Shown here: piece by piece, positions 8,778 through 16,552 of the stretch
Position numbering within the stretch: position 1 is the stretch's first letter
Layout: each line of letters opens with the position of its first letter
Assembly: GCA_021324465.1 (NCBI GenBank)
Contig: JAJPJB010000033.1
Span: forward strand, 1 to 56,017
Source: Hyphomicrobiaceae bacterium
GTDB taxonomy: Bacteria > Pseudomonadota > Alphaproteobacteria > Rhizobiales > Xanthobacteraceae
Length of the DNA stretch: 56,017 nt
Direction: 5' to 3'
Notes under the pieces: generated by a model
The model's database searches: none
Seen by the model: the letters and a program-made list of their open reading frames with translations, nothing else
Told to the model about the DNA's origin: nothing
Position numbers and translations under genes: made by a program

Positions 8778-9906
8778 CTAATAAACCACCACGCTGCGAA
8801 TGCTCTTGCCGGCGCGCATCAGGGCAAAGCCGTCGTTGATCCGCTCGAGCGGCATGGTGTGGGTGATCATCGGATCGATCTGGGATCCTGCCCTCCATGT
8901 ACCAGTCGACGATCTTTGGCACGTCGCTGCGGCCGCGCGCTCCGCCAAAGGCGCTGCCGCGCCACACCCGGCCGGTGACCAGCTGGAACGGCCGCGTCGC
9001 GATCTCCTGTCCCGAACCGGCGACGCCGATGATGATGCTCTCACCCCAGCCGCGATGGCAGCATTCGAGCGCGACGCGCATGAGCTTCACATTGCCGACG
9101 CATTCGAAGGTGTAATCAGCGCCGCCGATCTGATCGGCGCCGCTCTTGGTCATGTTGACGAGATAGGCGACGAGGTCGCCGTCCACTTCGGAGGGGTTGA
9201 CGAAATGCGTCATGCCGAAGCGCTCGCCCCAGGCCCGCTTTTCGGGATTGAGGTCGACGCCGATGATCATATCGGCGCCGACCAGGCGCAGGCCCTGAAT
9301 GACATTGAGACCGATACCGCCGAGCCCGAACACGATGCACTTTGACCCCGGCTCGACCTTCGCGGTGTTGATCACCGCGCCGATGCCGGTCGTGACGCCG
9401 CAGCCGATGTAACAAACCTTGTCGAACGGCGCATCCTCGCGAATTTTGGCGACCGCTATTTCCGGCAGGACCGTGAAATTCGAAAACGTCGAGCAGCCCA
9501 TATAATGATGAATCTTCTCGCCGGCGCGCGAGAAGCGCGAAGTGCCGTCGGGCATGACGCCCCGACCCTGGGTGGCTCGGATGGCGGTGCAGAGATTGGT
9601 TTTGCGCGAGAGGCATGACGGGCAGTTGCGGCATTCCGGCGTGTAGAGCGGAATGACGTGATCGCCTGTTTTGACCGAGGTCACGCCCGCGCCGACATCG
9701 ACGACGATGCCGGCGCCTTCGTGGCCGAGGATTGCCGGAAACAGCCCCTCCGGATCGGCGCCCGACAGCGTGAACTCATCGGTATGGCAAATGCCGGTGG
9801 CCTTGATCTCGACCAGGACTTCGCCGGCATGCGGGCCGTCAAGCTGGATCGTCGTCACTTCAAGCGGCTGGCCGGGAGCCATGGCCACGGCGGCGCGGGT
9901 TTCCAT
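8778..9906 (-). pseudogene. frmA: S-(hydroxymethyl)glutathione dehydrogenase (class III ADH), frameshifted near the C-terminus
   Basis: A zinc-dependent medium-chain dehydrogenase for glutathione-dependent formaldehyde oxidation. It shows the catalytic-zinc motifs GICHTDEF and GHEGAG, the structural-zinc cysteines ([16 protein letters not shown]), [12 protein letters not shown] and the GLGGIGLNV nucleotide-binding loop. The frame is normal until VDWYMEGRI, then shifts: the open frame continues as PDRSDDH to a stop at 8752, while the expected ending [15 protein letters not shown]...SIRSVVVY lies in the +1 frame and stops at 8778. One extra C in the ATCCCAG run near 8888 explains it; removing it restores a ~375-residue protein. 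It may be a real mutation or a sequencing error; the unshifted product would lose the last ~35 residues of the catalytic domain. Confidence 0.88.
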
Positions 9907-10084
9907 GATTGTTCTTCCCTGGTACAGGCGAGACTGGGATCAAAACTCATAAATGCGGGGGCCAACTCGGACTCTGCGACCGATCATGCCCGGCTGCGGC
10001 AGGACGGCGCAAAGCGATCAGAGGCTGCGATCCAGATTTATGGATTTTGACCTCAGATGTCGACGATGACACAGGGAGAATCGC

Positions 10085-10558
10085 ATGGCAAACCCGCAGC
10101 TCGCGGCGCCGCGGCTTAGCTTCATTTTTGCCGCCCGCGTAACGGTCGGCGCGCCGCTCGAACTTGGCGATGTAGCCAAGGGCTCGCGTCGCATCGTGCC
10201 TATTACCGGCGGCGAGTTTTGCGGGCCCGATCTGCGCGGCGCCGTGCTCCCCGGCGGCGCCGATTGGCAGATCATCCGCAGCGACGGCGTCGCCGAGCTA
10301 GAGGCTCGCTACACGTTGCAATGCGATGATGGCACGCTTATCCATGTCCGCAACGTCGCGCTGCGCCACGGCCCGCCCGAGATCATGGCGGCACTTGCGG
10401 CGGGCGGCGCGGTCGATCCGAACAGTTATTATTTCCGTGGTGCAACCTCCTTCGAGACTGCGGCGGCGCGTTATGCCTGGCTGACCCGGCATGTTGTCGT
10501 CTGCACCGGGCAGCGAAAAGCCGCATTGGTCGCTCTCGATTTTTATAAGCTGCACTGA
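10085..10558 (+). CDS. DUF3237 domain protein
   Basis: A 157-residue cytoplasmic protein matching the DUF3237 pattern: LSFIFAARVTVGAPLELG at the start, a GGEFCGPDLRGAVLPGGADWQ core, ARYTLQCDDGTLIHVRNVALR and a closing FYKLH. The ATG has ACAGGGAGAATCGC before it. The family is a small beta-barrel, often next to aromatic or ketone catabolic enzymes, with no settled activity. Here it sits 36 bp upstream of a fumarylacetoacetase-family gene on the same strand, and the two probably form an operon, suggesting a role in handling keto acids. Confidence 0.88.
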   Translation: MANPQLAAPRLSFIFAARVTVGAPLELGDVAKGSRRIVPITGGEFCGPDLRGAVLPGGADWQIIRSDGVAELEARYTLQCDDGTLIHVRNVALRHGPPEIMAALAAGGAVDPNSYYFRGATSFETAAARYAWLTRHVVVCTGQRKAALVALDFYKLH

Positions 10559-10594
10559 GGTCGCAACGGTGATTGTGTCTCGCGGAGGAGCGTG

Positions 10595-11374
10595 ATGGCG
10601 TTGACGGAGTTCGACGAGAGCGCGGCTATCGAGCGGTTCTGGCAGGCGCGTTGTGCCGGCGACTATTTCCCGGCCGAATGGGCAAGCCGGCTGACTCTGG
10701 ATCAGGCCTATTCCATACAGCTTGGCGTGATTGGGCGGCGTATCGCGCTGGGCGAAAAACAGGTCGGCTGGAAGGTCGGCCTGACCGCCGCGGCGATTCA
10801 GCGTCAGTTCGGCTTTCATCAACCGGTCTTTGGCTGTCTGATGGCAGAAGGCCTCAAGCGCTCCGGGCTTAAATTCGCGCCTGACACGCTGATCAAGCCC
10901 GGCTTCGAGACCGAGCTGTGCATGCAATTGGGCGAGCCGCTTTGCGGAAAAATCGATGCCACGCGCGCACGCCGCGCGATCGAATTCTGCTTCCCAGCGC
11001 TTGAGATCATCGAGACCAGAGGCGATGCGCTCGCCCAGATGATACTCGCGGTTGCCGATAATGCGCAGCAAAAGGCCTTTGTCCTCGGGGATCCGATTGT
11101 CCTTAACGACAGCCTGGATCTGTCCAAGGTCGAGGCGAGGGTGGTGGTCAACGGCGCCGAGGTGGCGCGCGGCTTTGGTGAAGCCGTGCTGGGCGATCCC
11201 GTCAATTCAATCGTCTGGCTTGCCGGCAAATTGGCCGAACTGGGCCGGGGCCTTGCGGCGGGCGATTTGATCATGACCGGCTCGTTCGTACGCCAGTTTC
11301 CACTCGCGCCGGGCGATCGCGTGCGCGCGGATTTCAGCGGTATCGGCGCGGTCGAGGCCGGCATGGCGGGTTAG
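10595..11374 (+). CDS. Fumarylacetoacetate hydrolase family / 2-keto-4-pentenoate hydratase-like enzyme
   Basis: About 259 residues with the 2-hydroxypenta-2,4-dienoate hydratase/decarboxylase layout: an N-terminal helical part (AYSIQLGVIGRRIALGE, GWKVGLTAAAIQRQFG), the metal-binding acidic positions in FETELCMQLGEPL and FPALEIIETRGD, and the C-terminal GLAAGDLIMTGSFVRQFPLAPGDRVRADF. These enzymes hydrate 2-keto-4-enoates or decarboxylate 4-oxalocrotonate in aromatic meta-cleavage; the exact substrate cannot be told. Start ATG 10595 follows GGAGGAG; GTG 10592 immediately before it is an alternative that adds one residue. No other meta-cleavage enzyme is nearby. Confidence 0.9.
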   Translation: MALTEFDESAAIERFWQARCAGDYFPAEWASRLTLDQAYSIQLGVIGRRIALGEKQVGWKVGLTAAAIQRQFGFHQPVFGCLMAEGLKRSGLKFAPDTLIKPGFETELCMQLGEPLCGKIDATRARRAIEFCFPALEIIETRGDALAQMILAVADNAQQKAFVLGDPIVLNDSLDLSKVEARVVVNGAEVARGFGEAVLGDPVNSIVWLAGKLAELGRGLAAGDLIMTGSFVRQFPLAPGDRVRADFSGIGAVEAGMAG

Positions 11375-11559
11375 GCGGGTTCACCATGCGAACGGTGCGC
11401 GGGCGAGGCGCGGAATTGCCGAATGGTGAAGACCAATCGCGCGGCGAAACAGAGTGTAAACCTTGCCTGCCCTCTCAATGGATGGATCGCTATCGACCAA
11501 ATCGCTTAAGCGCCCGGTAAAGGATCAAAGATAACTTGGGCCAAAATTGTGGTTTGTGC

Positions 11560-11892
11560 ATGTCTACGGATGAACGCCGCTCCATACGGGTCCCGCCACG
11601 AGGGCTCGTGGCCAAAACGGGAAAGCTGCTGCTCGGGGGAGGGGCCGCGCCGATCGAATGTCATGTGGTCAATCTGTCGGCCGGCGGTGCGTGCCTGAAA
11701 CTTCCGCAATTGACAAATGTGCCGAGGAATTTTGAATTCCTGCACGGCGCGACGCGCCAGGTCTGCCGGCTGGTCTGGCAACGCGGCTTGCTTATCGGCG
11801 TCAGCTACGAAGGTTCTAAACCAAAGTCACTGCATGCATCGGCTCTGAGCGGCGCGCCCAAGCAGAGCTTTCTTTCGCGGCGGCCGGTGTAA
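11560..11892 (+). CDS. PilZ domain protein
   Basis: A small single-domain protein of about 110 residues. The opening STDERRSIRVPPRGLVAK contains an Arg-rich stretch and VNLSAGGACLKLP matches the (D/N)xSxxG part of the PilZ cyclic-di-GMP binding site. The arginine motif RRSIR is a partial RxxxR, so binding is plausible. I start at ATG 11560 (MSTDERR), because family members begin just before the arginines; an in-frame ATG at 11536 would add eight residues. It is monocistronic. A GGDEF-EAL enzyme at 34.9 kb could supply the signal, but they are not linked. Confidence 0.82.
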   Translation: MSTDERRSIRVPPRGLVAKTGKLLLGGGAAPIECHVVNLSAGGACLKLPQLTNVPRNFEFLHGATRQVCRLVWQRGLLIGVSYEGSKPKSLHASALSGAPKQSFLSRRPV

Positions 11893-11969
11893 GACCAGCC
11901 ACGCTTCCGACAGTTGCGATCCGCCCCCGGGGCGGCGCTTGCCATACCACACCGAATTCCGCGCGCCGA

Positions 11970-12188
11970 TCAGGCGCAGGCCGGAACGAAGGGCAGCGAC
12001 CACAGCGTGACGTGCTGATCGTCCATCACGAACATCATCAATTGCGGATCGTCGTGCTCGCTCTGGCGCTCGTTGATCGCATGTTCCGCATGGGACAGCG
12101 CGGCGCGATCGTCCGGCAATACGACGCCCCGCTGATCGTCCTCGATCAGATGGTCCGCACTATGGATCGTGAAAAAATACCGAGGCAT
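11970..12188 (-). CDS. DUF6894 family small protein (72 aa)
   Basis: The start MPRYFFTIHSADHLIEDDQRGVVLPD is the signature of a small rhizobial family (MPRYFFxxxxxxxxxxDxxGxxLPD) now named DUF6894, and the length fits. ATG 12188 was chosen on this conserved opening; an ATG at 12197 would add three residues. Unlike many members the C-terminal half (DPQLMMFVMDDQHVTLWSLPFVPACA) is a short strand-rich tail. Function is unknown; members are often multi-copy and stress-associated. Confidence 0.8.
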   Translation of the reverse strand: MPRYFFTIHSADHLIEDDQRGVVLPDDRAALSHAEHAINERQSEHDDPQLMMFVMDDQHVTLWSLPFVPACA

Positions 12189-12400
12189 TTGGACCACAAC
12201 CAGCGCTTCGGTGTTTGTGTAACGACTATAGCACCATTTTTATGACGTCGCGCATAATTCTTGCGCGGCACCCGGCGGGCAATGAGCCGCAAGAACGGAT
12301 GTCTGGCGAATTCGGCGCTTTATTCCCCGCCTGCCCAAAATTCTTGTAGGGCGCCGTCAGGCCCGACGTGCAGCCAGCGGCGCGCGCGGTTGCCCGAAGG

Positions 12401-12802
12401 CTAGCCTTTCTCGGGCGGAATCACGATCTGAGTCTGGGTGACCAGCGCGCAGAGCTTGCCGTCGCCGCGCGTGATCTTCGTCTGCCAGACCATGGTGCTG
12501 CGACCTTTGTGCAGAGGCGTACATTCGGCGTAGGCGGTGTCCCCGACGGGAATGACGGCGAAAAAATTGGTTTTGCTTTCAATTGTGGCGGTGCGCCCGC
12601 CCGGTGGCAGGTTGGCGACGGTCGCCGTGCCGCCCAGATTGTCGGCGAGCGCCATGACTGCGCCGCCGTGCAGCGTGCCGTTACGATTATCCAGCTCTTC
12701 GCGGACCGCAAGCTCGGCCGTGACCTTGTCGGGTGAGACATAAGTAATCTTGATGCCAAGAAACTTGGCAAAGGGCGGCTGCAGATCGGCAGGGGGATTC
12801 AT
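12401..12802 (-). CDS. PaaI-family hotdog thioesterase
   Basis: A 133-residue hotdog-fold protein: PFAKFLGIKITYVSPDKVTAEL, the central NGTLHGGAVMALADNLGG helix with the catalytic-type Asp, ESKTNFFAVIPVGD and a final strand TQTQIVI. This matches acyl-CoA thioesterases of the PaaI/YdiI type that hydrolyse aryl- or acyl-CoA esters. I chose ATG 12802 (MNPPADL), which has CAAGGACTTGCC upstream; a TTG six bases earlier is possible. It stands alone, without paa genes, so a housekeeping thioesterase role is more likely than phenylacetate breakdown. Confidence 0.92.
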   Translation of the reverse strand: MNPPADLQPPFAKFLGIKITYVSPDKVTAELAVREELDNRNGTLHGGAVMALADNLGGTATVANLPPGGRTATIESKTNFFAVIPVGDTAYAECTPLHKGRSTMVWQTKITRGDGKLCALVTQTQIVIPPEKG

Positions 12803-12939
12803 TGGCAAGTCCTTGAAACGAATGCCAGCAAAAGGTGCTCGAAAAACATCGGCGCGGCAAACGCCGCGCCCGCACCGCTTGGCGGATTGAGGGTTTTACA
12901 GGATCGGCAGATCGGCAAAGCGCCAATCTCCGCCGCTCA

Positions 12940-13010
12940 TCGCTTCCGCTCGTCCCCGCGAAAGCGCTGACGCAGAACTCGATTCCCGCTTGCGCGGGAA
13001 TGAGCCAAAA
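12940..13010. repeat. Dispersed palindromic (REP-like) element of the 'SFPRKRES' type
   Basis: Between the thioesterase and peroxiredoxin genes lies a perfect 8-bp inverted repeat, ATTCCCGC and GCGGGAAT around TTGC (12982-13001), preceded by related CCCCGCGAAAGCG sequence. Read on the minus strand it encodes SFPRKRESSSA, the recognisable translation of a very common alphaproteobacterial intergenic palindrome. It lies just 3' of the peroxiredoxin stop and could act as its transcript end. Confidence 0.7.
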
Positions 13011-13029
13011 TGGATCCGCGAGGCTTGCC

Positions 13030-13692
13030 TCACTGCCGCGGCTGCGGCACCACGCGCATATAGGGCTTCGGCGTCTTCCAGCCCTGCGGATAGAGCTTTT
13101 TCGCTTCCTCGTCGGTGACCGCAGCGGTGAGGATCACGTCTTCGCCTTGTTTCCAGTTCGCCGGGGTCGAGACGCGGTGCTTGGCGGTCAGCTGCAGCGA
13201 ATCGATGACCCGCAGCACCTCGTCGAAGTTGCGGCCGGTTGTCATCGGATAGACCAGGATCAGCTTGATCTTCTTGTCGGGGCCGATGACGAAGACATTG
13301 CGCACGGTCTGATTGTCGGCCGGCGTGCGGCCCGCCGCGGTGCCGGTGGTCGCGGCCGGGAGCATGCCGTACAGCTTGGAGATCTTCAGATCGGTATCGC
13401 CGATCATCGGGTAGTTGGGCGCAAAGCCCACGACCTCCTTGATGTCGCCCGACCACCTCTGGTGATCGCTGACCGGATCGACCGACAGGCCGATGATCTT
13501 GACGCCGCGCTTGTCGAATTCCGGCTTCAGCCGCGCCATGACCCCAAGCTCGGTCGTGCAGACCGGCGTGAAGTCCTTCGGGTGGGAGAACAAGACGGCC
13601 CAATTGTTGCCGATCCAATCGTGAAAGCGAATCTTGCCCTCGGTGGTTTCGGCTTCGAAGTCCGGGGCGGTGTCGCCTATTGCAAGTGCCAT
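13030..13692 (-). CDS. 1-Cys (Prx6-type) peroxiredoxin
   Basis: A 220-residue thiol peroxidase that reduces hydrogen peroxide or organic peroxides. The catalytic motif HPKDFTPVCTTELG places the peroxidatic cysteine at residue 45; the long C-terminal domain (VLRVIDSLQLTAKHRVSTPANWKQGEDVI, KKLYPQGWKTPKPYMRVVPQP) is typical of the Prx6 subfamily rather than of AhpC. No second conserved cysteine follows, consistent with the 1-Cys mechanism, which needs an external thiol. The ATG at 13692 is preceded by an AGGTTCTC-type leader. It is monocistronic, with a long upstream region of 500 bp. Confidence 0.95.
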   Translation of the reverse strand: MALAIGDTAPDFEAETTEGKIRFHDWIGNNWAVLFSHPKDFTPVCTTELGVMARLKPEFDKRGVKIIGLSVDPVSDHQRWSGDIKEVVGFAPNYPMIGDTDLKISKLYGMLPAATTGTAAGRTPADNQTVRNVFVIGPDKKIKLILVYPMTTGRNFDEVLRVIDSLQLTAKHRVSTPANWKQGEDVILTAAVTDEEAKKLYPQGWKTPKPYMRVVPQPRQ

Positions 13693-14195
13693 GAGAACCT
13701 CCGTCGCGTGGATTGGTTAAGCGGGTCGTGCCGGATGGATTTGACCAAGGTGCTTATCTTCTGGGCTCTTCCGGCATCTTCTCTGATCTTTCGGTGTTCT
13801 TCTTCGGCTTTCCATGCTTTTTAGCTTATGTACGGCGCACTGACTGCCAGTGCCAGATGTCACATCAGAATATTGCCTTGAGTCAAAAGGACAATTTGGC
13901 TTACCGCCGCGTCCCCGTGGAATAATCGTCCAAAGCTCTGCGGCCTCGGCAGAACATTTTCCAAACCATTTTTCACGATTGCGCAAGCCCGTTTGCCCGC
14001 CGTTGCCGGAACAATAGGCCGGCATTAACCGCGCTGCCGTTACATTGCCCAAACTCCGCCCTTCGCGGGCCACCGTCGCATCGGAGCCTTGCGTGAAGGG
14101 CTTTTGGTCGACCGCATCCGTCGCGAACTTTCGGCCGCGCGACCAAGCAACAAGGAAGCCGGCGGGATTTTGAAGAACAAAGGTGTCCGGGACTA
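13693..14195. other. Gene-free stretch upstream of the peroxiredoxin
   Basis: About 500 bp, noticeably less GC-rich than its surroundings, with no convincing coding frame, RNA gene or repeat. It must contain the peroxiredoxin promoter and any peroxide-responsive control; I could not pick out a confident OxyR site or -35/-10 pair by eye. Confidence 0.5.
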
Positions 14196-14399
14196 ATGAC
14201 TGCAGAACGCCTCGATATCGAGACCCTCACGACCGTGATCGCTCGCTCGCCGATCGTGGTGGGGCGGGTGCTGCAAGGCGCCCTAAGGCCCGCGCCCGCA
14301 CGGCGCCTGCCCGAGGGCTATGCAGACGCCGATATCGCCATTCTCGACTGGATCGCCGCGGAGGCTCGGCGCATGGGCCGTGCTCTGCTGCGGATCTGA
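14196..14399 (+). CDS. Small hypothetical protein (67 aa)
   Basis: A short frame encoding MTAERLDIETLTTVIARSPI and ending ARRMGRALLRI. Third positions are mostly G or C, as in neighbouring real genes, and the amino-acid makeup looks like a helical cytoplasmic protein. The ribosome-binding site is weak (AAAGGTGTCCGGGACTA). There is no signal peptide and I recognise no domain. It ends 40 bp before the convergent phosphatase-superfamily gene. It could be a real small protein or a chance frame. Confidence 0.45.
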   Translation: MTAERLDIETLTTVIARSPIVVGRVLQGALRPAPARRLPEGYADADIAILDWIAAEARRMGRALLRI

Positions 14400-14438
14400 C
14401 CTCGCAAATTCAACGCTGCAACGCCGCCGCGGAGCACG

Positions 14439-16280
14439 TCATTGCGTCGCACCGGGAATGGTCGTCGTCGAAAGGCCGACAGTGCGGCCCGGAAAACCTG
14501 CAGCATCGAAATAGCGCGTCGACCCCACCATCTGCATATCGACGACGGTCACCAGTCCGTTCGGCGCAGGATCGGACGTCACGACGCGGCTGGTAACCTC
14601 GGGCAGAGCGCCGCCCGGCAAGGTTTCGGACAGCACGCGGCCGATCAGCTTGCCGTTGTCATGCACGTCGAGTTGCATGATCTGTGCGATCGTCCGTCCG
14701 AGATCGGCATTGCTCACGGGAGCTGGATCGACGAACTGCGATTTGAAGTCCGGGCCCTGCATCGCCATGAAATTCCAGGTATCGCCGCGGCTGAATGAGC
14801 CGTGCATCCCCTGACCTTGCTGCAAGACGGTATCGGCGATCTCCACAGTGCACCGCACCGGTTCGCCGCATAGGGTATCGAAGGAACGGAAATTCACAGC
14901 AATGGCCGGATGCGGCGTGATCGCGCTGCCTTCGAGCGCGATGTCGTCCAACGACAGGGTACCGGGGAATTTGCCGAGCTTTGAATCGACGAACAGCCCG
15001 CTGACATAGTCCTGCGCGAGCAGCGCATCGACGACACGCTTGGCGAGCGCCTTGTCACCGTCAGGGATATAGACCAGGTCCGATCCGCCGTTCGCCGCGA
15101 CGACGACCTTCGGCTTATCCCTGTCACCGCCGATCAGGCCGTTGCCGGCTTTCGTGTGCTGACCGTCGCCGATGGTCTTGTAGCCGTCATCGGGATCGAT
15201 GAGCGGCATATTCAGCGCATGCGCAAGATCGAGCGCGACAAAGCCGAGCGGCAGGCGGCCTTCGGGCGCATCGGCAAACTTCTGTTTGACGGTCCAGCTG
15301 GTCTGGCTCTCCTTTGCGATGGTCGAGAAGCCGTGGTCGGACGTCGTGATGATGTCGGTCGTGTTGAGCAGGCCGAGATCCTTCAGCGCGTCGCGAATCC
15401 GTGCCAGATCATTGTCGGCATTGCGGATGGCTGCAAGCGAGGTGGGGCCGTTGATGCCGGGCACGAGTGCGTTGAGGCTGTCGCCCTGATTGTGTTGCGT
15501 CCCGTCGGGGTCGCGCGACCAGAACACCAGGATGAACGGCTTGTTGCGCTCCTTGAACAGCGGCAGAACGACCTTGGTCGTGACCGCCACAAAATAATCC
15601 TGCTGCGCGACGTTGGCAGTAAGAGTTCCGGGCGTCGTCATATTGCCGGCGACGCCGTTGGGACCGCGAGCCGGCGCGGCAACCGCCAGGTTCGCCGCCA
15701 GCAGCTTCTGCGTCACCTCGGCGGAGAGCGGGACGCCTTTTGGCGTGCCGGTGGCATCATCGACGACAATAGTTTGATTTCCGGAGCGCTCGGTCGGATC
15801 GAAAATCAGGACCGGGCCGAGTTTGCCAATGGCGGCGGTGCTGTAGCCCTTGGCGCGCGCGAGCTTGAGGATGGTCGCCTCGTCGAGGTAGTTGCCGGCA
15901 AAGTGCTCGTCGATATCGCCGAGCACGACGTCATTTTCGAGAAACGGCGTCGAGCTGCCGCCGGCACCCGGCACCGGGAACCCGGCATAGATGGTGTTCG
16001 AGAAGTCGCCGGTATCGCCCAGCTGGTGGCCGGTCGCCATGCCCGAGGCATTGGCAGTGGTGAATGTCGGGAACAGCGAATGGCTGTTGCGCAGATCGAC
16101 GCCCTCGCGCGCGAGGGCCGCCATGGTCGGCGCGGTGGTGTGGTCGACCAGGCGCGAGCGCAAGCCGTCGGCGACGAACAGGACCACATTGTGCGGCTGC
16201 GGCGTTGGCGTTTGCGCCCAAGCACGCGAGCCGGTGACGAGTTGCAAGATCGCGGCGCCGAGGAGAAGGATCCGACACAT
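14439..16280 (-). CDS. Secreted alkaline-phosphatase-superfamily protein (phosphodiesterase / nucleotide pyrophosphatase type)
   Basis: A signal peptide (MCRILLLGAAILQLVTGSRAWA) precedes an alkaline-phosphatase-superfamily core of about 590 residues. VVLFVADGLRSRLV supplies the first metal-binding Asp, LFPTFTTANASGMATGHQ the likely Thr nucleophile, SDHGFST the second Asp-His pair and GDGQHTKAGNG a further His. It is thus probably a periplasmic phosphodiesterase or phosphatase. Start ATG 16280 was chosen for the signal peptide and a CGGAGCC ribosome-binding site, although the frame is open to 16430. A candidate Pho box lies 55 bp upstream, suggesting induction by phosphate starvation. The exact substrate is not clear. 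Confidence 0.88.
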   Translation of the reverse strand: MCRILLLGAAILQLVTGSRAWAQTPTPQPHNVVLFVADGLRSRLVDHTTAPTMAALAREGVDLRNSHSLFPTFTTANASGMATGHQLGDTGDFSNTIYAGFPVPGAGGSSTPFLENDVVLGDIDEHFAGNYLDEATILKLARAKGYSTAAIGKLGPVLIFDPTERSGNQTIVVDDATGTPKGVPLSAEVTQKLLAANLAVAAPARGPNGVAGNMTTPGTLTANVAQQDYFVAVTTKVVLPLFKERNKPFILVFWSRDPDGTQHNQGDSLNALVPGINGPTSLAAIRNADNDLARIRDALKDLGLLNTTDIITTSDHGFSTIAKESQTSWTVKQKFADAPEGRLPLGFVALDLAHALNMPLIDPDDGYKTIGDGQHTKAGNGLIGGDRDKPKVVVAANGGSDLVYIPDGDKALAKRVVDALLAQDYVSGLFVDSKLGKFPGTLSLDDIALEGSAITPHPAIAVNFRSFDTLCGEPVRCTVEIADTVLQQGQGMHGSFSRGDTWNFMAMQGPDFKSQFVDPAPVSNADLGRTIAQIMQLDVHDNGKLIGRVLSETLPGGALPEVTSRVVTSDPAPNGLVTVVDMQMVGSTRYFDAAGFPGRTVGLSTTTIPGATQ

Positions 16281-16334
16281 GGGCAGGCTCCGTCCAGAGG
16301 GGCAGGGGGATCGGGCGTGTTTTGAACGGGAGCT

Positions 16335-16352
16335 ATGACAGTTGTGTGACCT
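16335..16352 (-). promoter_or_regulatory. Candidate Pho box (PhoB site)
   Basis: On the minus strand, AGGTCAC-ACAA-CTGTCAT matches the tandem 7-mer PhoB consensus CTGTCAT-N4-CTGTCAY at 12 of 14 half-site positions, with correct spacing. It sits 55 bp before the start codon of the secreted phosphatase-superfamily gene, the expected place for a PhoB-activated promoter. Prediction by eye only. Confidence 0.6.
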
Positions 16353-16428
16353 GAGCATTGCGCGCCGATGCATCCATGTGCAGTTGCGTCGGCGTGTCGC
16401 CATGTGCAGACAATGCAGATCAGCACAC

Positions 16429-16454
16429 AAAAAAGGCGGCCCCGAGGGGCCGCC
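16429..16454 (-). terminator. Intrinsic terminator of amt
   Basis: On the minus strand a GC stem (GGCGGCCC/GGGCCGCC, with a short loop) is followed at once by six T residues. It lies about 100 bp past the ammonium-transporter stop codon and upstream of the next minus-strand gene, isolating the two transcription units. Confidence 0.85.
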
Positions 16455-16552
16455 AGGTACGCCTAGAACGGGTCCGCGACGGGAGAAGAAGCGCGGACCC
16501 GGACTTGCGAGCGGCCATCACGGCTCGCAAGCGAAGACGAGCGCGGAGGCGA

